Part shown: positions 52,289-64,000 of the stretch, one piece after another | Layout of the letters: every line of letters starts with the position of its first letter | Numbering within the stretch: the first letter of the stretch is position 1 | DNA from: Macrolepiota albuminosa | Lineage: Eukaryota > Basidiomycota > Agaricomycetes > Agaricales > Agaricaceae | Assembly: GCA_027475525.1 (NCBI GenBank) | Contig: JAMWFC010000046.1 | Location: 1,054,001-1,118,000, forward strand | Length of the DNA: 64,000 bases | Direction: 5' to 3' | Notes under the pieces: model-generated | Seen by the model: only the letters and a program-made list of their open reading frames with translations | What the model was told of the DNA's origin: nothing | Database searches by the model: none | Translations under genes and position numbers: made by a program

Positions 52289-55200
52289 TTACGACCACGG
52301 GTTGTCACTGAAACCAGTATTCTTCTTCCCCAATCCAATATGACTAGGTATCTTCCACGGATCAGCGGCAGGTGACGGAGACACCGACGTAGTGATGGAG
52401 CCATCCACACCGCCAAACGACAAACCTACTGCGTCATCACTGGCAGGGAAGGAGCCCATAGGCGGACCCAAGTGGGAGTAGGAGGAAAAGCCCAAGCCAG
52501 GCATGTGCACAGACATGGACGCGGACATGGGCGACGCCGCACCAAAGGCCGAGGTCGGATGGGAAATGTTGTTATTAGACTCTGTCGGTGAGCCCCATGA
52601 ACTTGCAGGCGGCTCGGCTGGGGTATGAGGGAACTTGGATGGTTCTGGCGGTCGGTTCCACGAGTATCCCTCAACTTCGTTTGCGAATGGTGTCGGAGTT
52701 ATGAATGGTGTCGGACGTGGTGATGGGCTCGGACGTGGTGTCCCCTCGTACGGGGAGCCGAGTGTCGGTGTAGCCGGCTTTCCATGTGGTATTTGCTGGA
52801 CCTGTTCGGGCGCGTACTCGCTATTCGGTACAACAGGTAGAGAAACCACGCGGTGTAGTCTTGCTGAAATATCCTCGCGGTTATTCAGTTCAAGTCCATC
52901 GACAGCATGCGTAGAACGACGGTGAGAGGGTGCTGACTCGCTCCGGTCGATCAGTGGGAGTTTGGAATCAGCTCGGACGGGCGCTGACGAGAAATTGAGC
53001 TCCTCTGGTTTGACTTTGTTCAAAGCTTCCTTGATCGCCTTGAGATCGAAGCCAGCTCGGGCAGGAATAGGAGGATCATTATCGATATTGGGTGTTGCAG
53101 TTCCGGAAGCGGGTGTTGACGTACTGGCCTGTTTGGGCTCGGTGGTAAATGTCGAAGATGTAGGCTCGTGTTCCATCCTAGGTGGAAGATCATCATCGTC
53201 TTTTGAGTTAACGTTAACCTGCGGAGAATTCTTTTGGTCAATAGCCAACGGAGGTCGTGCGACATGTTGCGGCTCTTTTGCTTTTTTCTTCAGGGAGAAC
53301 CAGCTCTTCTTTGCGCGGCCAACGACTCGTTCACCGTCACGCTCGTGTTCCTATTTGACGGCCATATATTCAGCACTTGCGAATGAGACTAGTGGCTAGA
53401 AACGTACCAGTGGGTCATCAAAAAAGTCCGCAGAAACGGGGAATCCAAGTTGATCCAGAATGAGGGGCATGAAAGCACGATAAGACATATGTCCAGCAAT
53501 TTTGTCGGTGACATCGACGTTCTCAAGTCCAGGAATCCCCTGGATCGGACGAAGACCCGCGACTGTTCCTATCCCTCCACTTGTAGCGCGGAACAGATAA
53601 TTCAGCACCCAATCATTCTTGGCGTATGCATTGACAAATCTGCCAGACACGACAGAACGAGCCTCGAACCACGTCTTCGTCGACACAGTCAAAGTTGCAC
53701 CGAGGAGGAAGACATCTTGGACAATCCCAAATGCTTTCTGCTTCGCAAGTTCCAAAAGCGCATAGAATATTACACGCGCTCCCAGTGAAAACCCGATTAG
53801 AGTAATTGGACGTACACCGAGGTTTCTATGGATTAAGACGTCTGCGAGCACGCGACCAGCCAAGCGCGCGCGGTCCAATGCATTGCTCCATGGATTATCG
53901 ATAAGGTAACCGAGTTTAGTCAAGACTATGTAAAGGAATGTAGATCAGAATAGGAGCGGCTGCAGCTGACTGAGACTGACTGATCGGCCATTGAAGGGCA
54001 GTCACAAGGGCGGACATAACGGTCGCTTGTAGGACCGTCAATCCGATCTGTGAAAGGACTTCGCTTGTAAGGATCTTTAACGCGTCTCCAGTTTCTTGTA
54101 TCATCTCAGGTTCCCAAAGCACGCTGAAGACATCCCCGACAATAGGATCTAATACACTAAAAGGTAGCCGAATATCGTCTTGTGGGCCAGCCATAAACCT
54201 GCAGATAAATGAGCGAGAGAGACTCTTGTCATCTGGCGTACATCGTACCCGGGAACAGTAAGTATACAACTCACTCTCTTGTTATTATGAAGTGGTAAGA
54301 TGTCAAATGTTCGAACAAGTCTTGTCCGTTTGGCCATGCCGTGGACAGCAATACCGGAACCAGTCAAAACCCCACCTGTGGTGATGACAGCTGTGCCTGC
54401 TGTCCCAACCAAAAAGCCTGTGGAACCACCGATACCAATAGTCGTCAATGCTGCACCAATGCCGGCACCAATAACAGGCGCCAGGAGACCTGCAGAGAGG
54501 CCGATAACCAAACCGCCGCCTGGAACGTATCAGTAAATTCGAGAAGTAAGAGTATGCTGTATACCTAACGTTGCAAGTCCAAGCATAACATACCGCTTCC
54601 TCTTCTGGGCTTTTTGTTGTCCTTCTATCAAGGCCTTCTGCTCCATATTCTCTACGTCCTCCTGGATCTCAAGGGCTTCGGTCACACGGCTTTCAAACTT
54701 TACAAGATCGAGCCATCCTAAACCAAGTTTCAAAGCAACAGTCTCAAGTAGCACACGCGACCTCGCATCGTAAACACTGTCCGCAATCAGGACCAGAAAG
54801 AGATCGCACAACACTGTCCACCGGATATCCAAAGTAACATCTCGATCTGTAGTAGAGAGTGCGGTCGTGACTCCGGGTACAGTGGTCGAAGTGTCTCCCA
54901 AGACCCTTGCTGTGGTCTGATAAGGCGCCGGCGCTTTTGGCGATGACGTGGGTGAAATACTTGATATGGACTCGGACGGCGAGTGACTGATATGAAGCGA
55001 TGTGGGGCTACAAGCCTTGGGAGTAGCCGGCTCTTTGTCTGAAGTTTCGTCCACCAATGTCTGACCTGAAATGGATTCGCCGTCATCTTCTTGGGCGTGT
55101 GCCGTCCAGTCACGTTCCGTCTCTTGTCTTCGAGCTTCGACGGGGTCGTATTCCGGATTCGCGACTGTGTGCGTTGTCATTAATGGAGGAACGAGATCCG

Positions 55201-55848
55201 ATGCGAGAACACCATGCTCAGCAAGACTTTCAATCATCTTTTGCTCTGTTCGTGTGATTGTAAGCTACTTCACGAATTGTAGTCATGTAATGACTCGCCT
55301 TGCGTTGCAAGCTCCATGTGATAGTACAATCGACCCATTATTTTCAATATCCAAAGATCCATGCTGCTCACAGCAGCCTTAAGCTCTTTTCGATTGGCAT
55401 TGATGAGCGCTCGAGACATTTCGCGACAAGTCAGATAGCACAAGCCTACGTAGGCAATCCGTTGGGCCTCCGTAAGTAGATTCTTGGTCGCCTGCATCTG
55501 GCTGAGAGGTGTCATAGCTTTGTCCTCGTCGAAGAGGTAGCGTGTGCGCAGATGAACCTCATCCGTGCCCTCTTCTTCAGTGCCACGAAGCCTTGTGTAA
55601 TCGCTCTCATCACCATCAAGCTTCGAACGCCACTCATTTCCGTAGTCATCAACATCTATGAGATTTCCAATTGCATTCGTTGCTTTTACTCTCGTTGCTG
55701 AGGGCTGATAATGGTACTTCTTCCGATCCTCTTCATCAAGGCCGCCAGCAGACTCATCATGGCGCACAACAGGCATATCTTGCCAGCCATCCTCGTCATG
55801 GTCGTCTGAGACGTCAATAGGGGATATTGGGGTAACTGGCATGGTCAC
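52289..55848 (-). CDS. TMCO4/DUF726 family membrane protein with alpha/beta-hydrolase fold
   Basis: At least six exons on the minus strand. The N-terminal part is acidic (VSDDHDEDGWQDMP) with a helical segment (LLTEAQRIAYVGLCYLTCRE). Then come a charged spacer, Gly-rich membrane helices (VIGLSAGLLAPVIGAGIGAA, GTAGTAVITTGGVLTG), GPQDDIRLPFSVLDP and the DUF726 core: KLGYLIDNPWSNALDRARLA, RPITLIGFSLGARVIFYALL (hydrolase-like G-x-S-x-G elbow), RFVNAYAKNDWVLNYLFRA and GLENVDVTDKIAGH. A long Pro/Ser/Thr-rich C-terminus ends DNPWS. One intron, 55298-55247, appears to start with GC rather than GT and restores EQKMIESLAEHG. Family members sit in the secretory membrane system; the substrate is unknown. 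Confidence 0.85.
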
Positions 55849-56583
55849 GGACGTTGAGGGACAAAGTGGACTAGAGTGCCATCAATGACTTCTTGTCGAG
55901 GCTATCGTGGGAAATGTCATTCTTTGAAAACGATTTTTTATATAATTTATCCTCTGCGCACTTAATAGCTCCAAGCCATGACTTTCATATGTTGAGCATG
56001 TAAATGAAAAATTAGGTCGACTACTTACTGATGCCTTCACATATAGCTGGCGCGTTCATCCATAAATACTCAGCCGTACTCAGCACGTCAAGGTCACTGT
56101 CAAAGACCTCGAGCTCCCTTGAAAGCAAGTTGAGTATAGTCGTGATTCTACAAGGTACCTTGATCGGCTATGAATCTCATACGAGAGTTTTTTCCAGATG
56201 GCTATGATACTTGCATCCTGAAGATGAATCTGGTCTACTCACACGATGGTTTCCATGGCAAAGAAATCGGTAGAGAAGACGCAGCTCTCAGTAGGCCACT
56301 ACTACTCGTAGTATGGCGGCAGTCACTTTAGGACAAGATTCATAAGTGAGATATGCCTTCAGGAGGTATTTTGGCCATAAAGCTACAATCTATTATTTCT
56401 TCGAAGATCAAGGAATGTGCCGTCCGGAACATTTAATGGTGTTTCATCCCTTGGTCTTGAATCAGTCAGATGTTCTTTTGAATTGTCCATCATTTTGACG
56501 CATCTTGTACATCGCCTTGTTCGGATGGAAGATGCGGTGCCTATTTCAAGGTGAATGATGTGGAGTGCGAGAACAATCACTCC
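55849..56583. other. Divergent promoter region between TMCO4-like and GH43 genes
   Basis: No gene is visible. The minus-strand gene starts at 55848 and the plus-strand gene at about 56584, so both promoters must lie here. Confidence 0.5.
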
Positions 56584-57695
56584 ATGATCTCTCTCTTCGC
56601 TCTGACCATAATCCTCTCGATTCATCCACTGTTGCACTATGTTTCAGGCTTTACTGCTCAGAACATAACTAAGCGCGACACTGTCAAGGGCCCTGTAATC
56701 ACCAAAAACTTTCCAGACCCATCGATTCTCTGGGTCCCGTCTGAGAATTCTTGGTTCGCCTTTGCAACCAACAATGGTGGTATCAACGTTCAACTTGCTA
56801 CAAGCCCTGATTTCATTTCATGGACGGTATGCGTGCAGTTTTCCTTTTCGACATTTATCGATCCAGGTAACAGGTGACAGGTGAGGATTTATTGCCCACA
56901 GTTGGAGCATGGGTTGACAAGACAAATCCTGCCGTGTGGGCACCGATGGTCATACATATTGTAACGACCCCATTTTCCTTTATCATCAGTTCATCTCTAA
57001 CGTACATACCTGTATAGGCTGATGACTCCTTTGTTTTATATTATGCCGCCACCTCGGCAGAAGACCCTACGGCTCACTGCATTGGAGTGGCGACGTCTGC
57101 CAACGTCAAAGGCCCATACACACCCTTGGCGGACCCTTTTGTCTGCCACTTGGACCAGGGCGGGGCAATTGACGCTGCTGGCCACCATCATCCTGATGGA
57201 AGCCTTTACGTTGTCTATAAGATCGATGGCAATAACCGAGGAAATGGAGGTTCTTGCAACAATGGTGTTCCGCCCATAAAGTCAACGCCAATAATGCTTC
57301 AAAAGGTTGCAGCGGATGGACATACAAAAATTGGCAGCGAAGTGATGATACTCGATCGCGATGATGGGGATGGGCCTCTGATAGAAGCACCTAGTCTCAT
57401 ACAAGTCAAAGGTGTATGGTTTTTGTTCTTTAGCTCGGGATGTTTCGCAGAGGAAACATACGACTTGAGCTATGCCTACGCTTTCTCCGTTGATGGACAC
57501 TATACTAAGGCTCGAAGCCCAGTAGCACCACTACTTGTCAGTGGTAAGGATGGGTTGAAGGCACCTGGAAGTGCATGTGCAGCGATCGATGGGTCGAAAC
57601 TCTTGTTTCACGCATGGCTTGGGGATGACATAAATGGAGGACGAGGGATGTGGACAGCATCACTATCCATCTCTAACACAACCATTGCTCTCTAG
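56584..57695 (+). CDS. Secreted glycoside hydrolase family 43
   Basis: Three exons on the plus strand. A signal peptide (MISLFALTIILSIHPLLHYV) and a KR site precede the five-bladed propeller. NFPDPSILWVPSENSWFAF provides the catalytic base Asp. WT-VTGEDLLPTVGAWVDKT and NPAVWAPMVIHI bridge introns. DQGGAIDAAGHHHPDGSLYV contains the pKa-modulating Asp, and PLIEAPSLIQVKGVWFLFFS the catalytic acid Glu. The protein ends at GMWTASLSISNTTIAL. All three GH43 acidic residues are present, so it should be active on arabinan- or xylan-type hemicellulose outside the cell. An upstream in-frame ATG at 56551 would put charged residues before the signal peptide, so 56584 is preferred. Confidence 0.88.
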
Positions 57696-57995
57696 GATGA
57701 TTCGAATGATGGTCACTCATGGATAAATCAATTTCATCTCATTAGGCACAAATGCTGTACATACTGTCTTAGATGACGGGGTTTGTATCAACTATGTAAC
57801 ATGTATTTGATTTGTTCACTATCCTTGGCGTCAGCCGCAGACCCACTGCAACCCAACCAGGTACATACCCTGAAATCTTACATGGGCGGTCAGAGCGACA
57901 GCCTTCTTTGGCGATTCGGCCGAGACCGGCGTTCCTTCGACTTTCCCACAGGGCTGGCTCACTTGCGATCGTGAGCTGTACTCACAAGGTAAATA
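57696..57995. other. Intergenic region
   Basis: No gene supported. Two overlapping open frames (57783-58033) show no coding character. Confidence 0.5.
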
Positions 57996-58905
57996 ATGGA
58001 AACCTCAGCACCTGTGCTTACAAAACAGCTTGAGGAACTGCATCTAATCATTTCTTCACTCCTTCCTGGCAAGGAAAGATTGATTTTTGTCGACGAGGAA
58101 GACGTTTGGAATGGTCTAATAACGCACTACCTTGACCCAATGATTGACTCTATAGTTCCTGAGGAACCACAACATCCTGCGCGGTTCATGGTAGACATAA
58201 AAGCCTCTGACGTCTGCTTTATTGTTGAAGTTCCATTTGAATACGAGGGAAGACTAACAACAGCGGCCCCTACTTTCAAAGTGAAGGGCGACAAGATTAC
58301 TCGGACAGAACAAGAGAAGTGGCAAGATATGATTGAGAACCAATTGAAAGAGATCGGTGATGACTCCGAGTCAGTCGAACGTTCATGCCGTGTTCTCTCT
58401 TACTCATTGTAATGGCAGATTTCCCATCTATCAATTACTTTCTTTGCATCTTCTGCCAATCCTCTACGCAGAAGTAGAATCCCAACCGTGTTCGGTTGAT
58501 TCACCTACCCAGTCAATGTCTACTCCCCAAACTCCACCCGTCTGTCATGCACTTCTAACCTCACACCATCTTATATCTCCCACTAAACGGAGATCTCTGC
58601 GTAATTGGGCTTCGTCGTTATCAATATCAGGTTTTGCGAAAGTAGGCCATCCTGGAGTGATATATGCCTTCGGACGGAGAGACGACGTGGAAGAATTTGT
58701 CCGGAATGTCAAAACGATGCAGTGGTTGGCCTTGAAGGTCCGATTCGTTGAAGAGCTTTCAGAAACTGAGGAATTAAATGTCGTTGACGACAGACGATGG
58801 TCCGAATTTCAAAAGGTTGGGGAAGTGGTTGAAGAAATGCGCAAGTTAGGAAGAGAAAGGCATATTGTTGAAATGGGCATTGGAAGCATAAGAAATGATT
58901 GTTAA
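57996..58905 (+). CDS. RWD domain plus DUF1115 protein (RWDD2-like)
   Basis: Exons 57996-58369 and 58419-58905 join in frame (GTCAGT...GGCAG intron, 49 bp) to about 286 aa. The N-terminal half is an RWD domain (LEELHLIISSLLPGKERLIF, VDIKASDVCFIVEVPFEYEG, FPIYQLLSLHLLP). The C-terminal half is DUF1115: SHHLISPTKRRSLRNWAS, ISGFAKVGHPGVIYAFGRRD and VEEFVRNVKTMQWLALKVRF. This arrangement is that of animal RWDD2A/B. The molecular role is not established; RWD folds usually mediate protein contacts. The gene looks intact. Confidence 0.85.
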
Positions 58906-59236
58906 GATATGGATACTGAAATCTAATGTTAAACTCTCGGTAAAAAGGTTCTTACACTCTTCCTTTACACAAAGACATGGTAATCTTTACGCTCATTGTA
59001 CTACATGGCTAACGATGAACACCTTTCGACTTTAACTCCCACATTTACCTCGGCACATAGATTTTCAATCAAAAGGGAAATTCGCGTGACATCTAATTTT
59101 GATGCAAAAGTAATGGCTGTAACTGTTGGTAAAAGATTCTTTACTCGTATGGATGTATTTTGAGCGCGGTCAGGTCAACGGTCGACATTAGGATTCCACT
59201 GTCTCTGGTGCCGGGATCAAAGACCAGAATAGAAAC
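58906..59236. other. Intergenic region between convergent genes
   Basis: No gene seen. Contains the 3' ends of the RWDD2-like gene (plus) and the MATE gene (minus). Confidence 0.5.
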
Positions 59237-61492
59237 TCACACATGATCTTCTGTAGTTGAGACCTGATATCGATTGTTTTCTTCTGCAATACGTTCAGCG
59301 ACTTTATCAGCCTCATGATCCCAATTAGTTCTGTAACATAAGAAGGAACCAATCACAGAACAATAGGTCAGGGCCACTGCAATTCCAATCCATAGGCCAT
59401 ACAGGCCTATATGCCAATGGAAGGCAAGCAAGACGCCAAGAGGGAGGCCTTCGAGAATGTCGTTAAAGTTAACTATTTGTAGAGCGAGTCAACGCGACCG
59501 TACGTACCGATCACATAATAACCACTTGACAACTTCAGATTGAGTTTGGAGGAGAAAAAGTGAACTGGCTGACCTAATGTTCAAAGCAGCGCCGATATTC
59601 TACACCAGATGTTTTCAGTGTACTTGAAAATCATCGTTCAAGTGCTGACCTGTTGGCCCTTTGCCCGAAGAATGCCGGAAGTCACTGCTGCATTTCCCTC
59701 GGCGATTTCATAGAGAGCGATTAAAGGTATGACGGATGCGACTCGACTAATAACGCCTAAAATGAAGATCGATGCCTTCAATCAGATAACGTACTAGAAA
59801 ATGATGAACCTACCAGGATCATCACTGAATATATAAGCCCAGACACCTCGAAAGGTCAGATACATAACACTACATTGTTTTTGGCTAAGAAATAGAAAGG
59901 CAGAGGAGTTCGTAACGACAGACCTTAGCATGAGAGATACTACCAGAGCCATTAGCATTGATGCAGTCGCTGCTATCGATGCCCGTTTGGCATTCTTCTC
60001 GCCAAGAAGATTGCCAATGCTGAAAGCATGTTATGTAACGCGGACGGAACGTTGGAAGTGAAGCCGCCCTACCGCACAGCTGTTGCATTTGCCAATGCAT
60101 ACAGAGCCTGATAGGTCGTTGAAGTCAACGTTAACAGTACAGATTGTGAAGCGAGTGAAAGAGGATCAAGACTATCAATGATTAACTAGTCAGTCCTAAG
60201 TGACTTACGAAAGGATGTGTCTTACAAAGAAGCGCCAAGAGCAAGCAGTTCCCAAGCCCACCACTCTGCAGCTGTTTGGCCTGAATGATTGAGTATCAAT
60301 ATCGACAAAGACTCAAGTCTGTTTTTGTCTTACCTACTCCTGCAATTCCCAAGCGCAGCAAGAACCCAAGATTCGTGAACATTTTGAAAGACAAGGGATG
60401 CCAGGCGATTCTTGGCGTGCGCCGAATGAGATATACAATAGAAATAACAGAAACAAGGATGTGAGATAATGATGTCGAGATGGGAGCGCCAATAAATCCT
60501 AGGCGAGTTGCTTTCGGGCCCCATACTGAATCCACCTTTTCCTCAGGGTGGCCGAGTTTCGAAGTAAGTATGGCAGCCTTACCTAGGAGGTAGTTCAAAA
60601 GGATATTGATAGGAGCGACAAACGAATTGATCTGTGTTTGAAGGGCAAATAAACCTATGCCAAACCATCCAGACACAAAGTATTACAATCACTACAAATA
60701 TATACTGACCTTGGGACTGAAAATAACGCCTCCGGATATGTGTTCAACAGACAAGGAAAGAAATATATGCAAACAAGCACACCTCAAGACACAATTGCAA
60801 CCAAAGGCTAAACAGACCATATAAGCAGCAATGACCAAAAGATTATGCCAGAAAACAGACCGGGTAAACCTAATGCAAGCCAACGGAGGTACAATGCAGC
60901 GAGTCTCGCAATTTCAGGATCTTGGTTTATGGAGAGGAGGAAGCTCTCTGCATTGAGCCATATCGTCAAAATCGGCTAGAATAGTATAAGTCTGGTTCAA
61001 GCCTTGCAGACTTCAAGCCGAACATACTTACCATCATCGTAAACAGAACGACAATGACTGAGGACAGATTGGGAAACCTTTAGAAGTGAGCGAGGCGGAA
61101 TCACATACACATGCGTTGAGCCCAAAGGCCCATAAGCTGAGGTTGGGAAGACGTAAAGACAGACGGAAGCACAGTATCAAGGGCGCTAGTCAATCCATGT
61201 AGAGTGCAATGACCAGTCACGCTGGCAGTCATATACCCTAAGCTAGCAGCCCCTAGTGCAGATGTGGATATGTGTCCAACAGAAACAACTTCGACAATGA
61301 CCAGGCTATACTCAAGCAATTGAGACCTGTCAGGAGATTTGATCAGTTCCAGATTGCGCATGTGGTCATTGAAGGTAGGTACACTAAAGCGGGCAGGGCG
61401 TAGAAGGTGATCATTCGCATCTCTTCCCTTAAGATGAAGGTTTCGGAGACAGGCTCTTGTTGCACATTCGCAAGTAATGGTGTCGACTCCAT
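59237..61492 (-). CDS. MATE family multidrug/toxin extrusion transporter (copy 2)
   Basis: A multi-exon minus-strand gene. The start MESTPLLANVQQEPVS at 61492 places the STPLL motif at the N-terminus as in copy 1; an upstream in-frame ATG at 61558 would add 22 aa. Landmarks are GHISTSALGAASLGYMTASV, TSALDTVLPSVFTSSQPQLM, GLWAQRM, a QTQINSFVAPINILLNYLLG helix, SVWGPKATRLGFIGAPISTS, IAWHPLSFKMFTNLGFLLRL, and a C-terminal GLYGLWIGIAVALTYCSVIG followed by a hydrophilic tail. It shares motif order and probably intron positions with copy 1 but is clearly diverged. It is an expected efflux pump of the plasma membrane or vacuole. Some exon edges between 59500 and 60250 are uncertain. Confidence 0.8.
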
Positions 61493-62037
61493 TGCAGAAT
61501 GAGTTTTACCGATTGAATGTCGAGGTAACTCGCTTGCTTCGTTTGCTTCACCAGGCAAGGAAGGAGGCAGATTGCTTCAGCGGTGTGGAATTGCATTATG
61601 TAGTAAACGCCGGTACCAAAGTGGTCACAGTCATGGCTTGATAAAAAATTTAACGTCGGGTACTCGGGGTCGACAAATATGATTTGAAACACACTTGACT
61701 GCTCGGAGAACAAATAAAGTTCGTTGGACCATCAAAAACCCTGTGATATATCGTGGTTACCAGCAGTAAGTTATTTTGAAAAGATTCAGCGGCCCTGATC
61801 CTGTAGCGGTTTGGTTCCCCGTTCTGGAAAGAACGTTGTCCACTCTGTGTCACGGGTCACAAAATAGTGAGCCCTTTGTTCTAATGGACTTCCAACTGAT
61901 TCATCGAAGTGCGATTCCGACTTGTTCCATTTTAGGCAAAACCGTGTTACAGATGCAGATCACATGTGCACTTTTGGACGTATCTTATTTCCACTCAAAG
62001 ACCGACCAACACGCACAGGGGACTCTTGAAATCTGAG
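61493..62037. other. Divergent promoter region between MATE and aminotransferase genes
   Basis: Only short frames without coding character (for example 61776-62036). It should hold the promoters of both neighbours. Confidence 0.5.
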
Positions 62038-63476
62038 ATGGTTGGGTCACATCTAGCTTTGCGTCTGTCCAGAGGAGTGCTCAACACCATGTCGCCCCCG
62101 TGAGTCTTGTGTTTCTAAAGAAAAGCGTAATCTAAGATGGGCAAGTATTCCAGCAGCGTATCAATGGGCATCCCTCTACGTTGCGACTAAGGAACGTCCG
62201 TTATTAGACATGTCGCAAGGAGTTCCGGGGTCACATCCCCCCAAATTTCTCCAAGAAGCACTTGGTGCATCCGCTTCTGCCCCGCAGAGCTTTGGATACT
62301 GCCCCGCTGATGGAGAACCTTCGCTCAGGAAGGCTCTAGCAGAAGAGATTAAATTGGTCTATGGGTCCGACTCGGATGTGACAGCTAACGATATTGCACT
62401 GACTACTGGGTGCAACATGGCGTTTTTTGCCACAATCATGAGTCTTGCTGATGCTGGTGATGAAGTGATTATTCCTGTGCCGTGGTACGCGACATGCGTT
62501 GTATATGTATATTAGGACTCAATTATTTCTTTCCGCAAGGTACTTTAACCATCAGTGAGTTAGTCGATCAAGTCGCACAGGTTCGCTATTTGACTTGAAT
62601 CAGAATGGACCTTACATTACTAGGCATCAAGCCCGTACCTCTCCAAACCCTTCCCGAAGATGGTTTTATCCCCTCTATCCTAGCATGTCAGTCTTTAATC
62701 ACCCCAAAAACAAAGGCTATTGCACTAGTTACACCAAATAATCCTGTAAGTTGATAATCGAGTCTCCTGGCAAGAAGCTCCTTATCGTAGACTCTCCCAA
62801 GACTGGAGCGACTTATCCAGCCTCCTTGTTGGCCTCTTTTCTTGACCTCGCGGCTACACGTAAAATCGCACTAATTGTGGATGAAACCTACAGGGATTTC
62901 ATTCTCACAGGGAAACCACATTCGCTATTTCGCGGCTCTTGGAGAAAGAACTTCATCCACTTGTTCTCCTTCTCGAAATCCTATTGTCTCCCTGGGCACC
63001 GATTGGGCGCAATCGCTGCATCGCCTGATCTGCTGGTACATATTAAGACTATCCTGGACTGTCTTCAAATTTGCCCACCTCGTCCATTCCAAATTGCTCT
63101 TGCGCCATTACTTCCGCAGATGAGATCATTCATTTTTGAGACGGCTGAGGCAATACATGCACGCCACCAGCTCTTCCGACAGGCCCTACCACCACGCTGG
63201 AAGATTGGTGCACAGGGAGGTTACTTCGCTTTTGTTAGACACCCGTTCAAAGGTGTAGCCTCTTTAGACGTGTGCAAACGCCTTGCGACAGAGCTTGGTG
63301 TTGTATCTCTGCCATCAGCGTTTTTCTGTGAAGCATATGACGTTGGCGGACAAGCAACCTGGGACAAGTCGAGATGGATCAGGTTTTCGGTCGCGAATGT
63401 GGACGACGACAAGGTGGAAAAGATCTGCAAACGATTAGCAGAATCCGAGTTCGTCTGTGGATGGGAATTGGATTGA
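62038..63476 (+). CDS. PLP-dependent aminotransferase, class I/II
   Basis: Five short exons and GT-AG introns restore a class I/II aminotransferase. ATG at 62038 (or 62092 in frame) leads to SIPAAYQWASLYVATKERPL, LLDMSQGVPGSHPP and FGYCPADGEPSLRKALAEEI. After introns come VPWYFNHQMDLTLLGIKPVP and VTPNNPTGATYPASLLASFL. The cofactor residues are visible: DETYRDF (Asp and Tyr contacts) and FSFSKSYCLPGHRLGA with the Schiff-base Lys. RWIRFSVANVD supplies the carboxylate-binding Arg. The substrate cannot be told from sequence; the group includes aromatic and branched-chain amino acid transaminases. No frame damage is seen. Confidence 0.86.
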
Positions 63477-64000
63477 CGAGTCTGCGCAACACACACTTAT
63501 TACTTTCCTATTGTTCAACTCATCATATATACTTGCAAGCACAAAGGATGACTTTGTTGTTTCACACTGCACTTGCAGGTAATTTCCTTTGATTCATACT
63601 CAAGCACCTACCATTATTTCAAGCACATGTATTTTTTCAGATGTATGATATACTACGTTATGCATCTTGTACCACCCAGCAACTGTTGAGACGAACAAGA
63701 TCTGTTGAGACACTAGACTTCCAGCCTACACTTCATTATATTTCCTTATTGATGTGAAATCTATGGGGTGAATTTAGTGTATCTAGATTTGGTACTAGTA
63801 AAAATGCAATTGCTATGCATGTTGACTCTTTCTATAGCACCACAAAGTGTAAAGCTAGAGCTATGGAACATGAAGCCAGATCTATGAAGATGTAGACCAA
63901 ACTCTTAGCAGTAATATGTATTTTTCAGTGTCAGACTGGCATGCACTATGAAATGCTACAAACAGGACCTCTGTCACGATGTAGAGAGCAACCTGCACTA
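63477..64000. other. Terminal region, no gene recognised
   Basis: AT-rich sequence after the aminotransferase stop. A weak plus-strand string near 63800-63900 (HVDSFYSTTKCKARAMEHEA) could be a decayed retroelement relic, but it is too short to assign. Confidence 0.4.

Noticed and set aside
58357..58905. Separate 182-aa gene starting at 58357
   Set aside because: The first 60 bases are the intron of the RWD/DUF1115 gene; the exon joins upstream in frame.
1..64000. CRISPR array or bacterial operon
   Set aside because: Tandem repeats present have no spacer logic, and the genes are intron-rich eukaryotic ones.

Overview
The window reads as nuclear DNA of a mushroom-forming basidiomycete (Agaricomycetes-like). 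Genes carry many short GT-AG introns of about 50-60 bp. They include fungal-type MATE transporters, a polyporopepsin-like aspartic protease, ASA1, SRP14, a siroheme-type methyltransferase and a GH43 enzyme. The left half is a thick stack of LTR retrotransposons. I cannot name the species from sequence alone.

1-31.5 kb is mobile-element territory. An AT-rich block of hairpin and tandem repeats (1-2385) borders an old Ty1/copia element on the minus strand. That copia element is split by a Ty3/gypsy chromovirus (3016-26984, plus strand) with 234-bp LTRs and an exact CTTCT target duplication. Inside the chromovirus RT gene sits a second Ty3/gypsy element (8553-20460, minus strand, LTRs of about 926 bp). 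Inside that element's right LTR sits a 617-bp TRIM-like element (19097-19713) with a perfect GCCTA duplication. The TRIM-like terminal repeats contain a tRNA-like segment with pol III A- and B-box sequences. A decayed Tc1/mariner fragment also lies within the copia body. The inner gypsy element carries an intact six-exon gene on the strand opposite gag-pol (9648-12033), encoding about 701 aa with a Zn2Cys6-like cysteine cluster. Its own gag-pol is full of stops. The chromovirus carries about 3 kb of extra decayed coding sequence between its chromodomain and 3' LTR.

31.5-64 kb is gene-bearing. In order: a MATE transporter (-), a weak orphan region, a small coiled-coil protein (-), a secreted aspartic protease (+), a predicted mitochondrial membrane protein (+) with a diverged partial tandem copy, each followed by an intron-containing tRNA-Gly(UCC) (-), ASA1 (-), a MET8/MET1-type siroheme enzyme (-), SRP14 (+), two related low-complexity proteins (-), a TMCO4/DUF726 protein (-), a secreted GH43 glycosidase (+), an RWD/DUF1115 protein (+), a second MATE transporter (-) and a class I/II aminotransferase (+). 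I see no operon or biosynthetic cluster logic; these look like independent housekeeping and secretory genes.

One assembly caution: five separate tandem duplications, all with a period of 77 bp, occur at 771, 951, 1691, 1936 and 15671. One of them breaks a reading frame that is restored when one copy is ignored. This looks like unmerged k=77 graph overlaps rather than biology.
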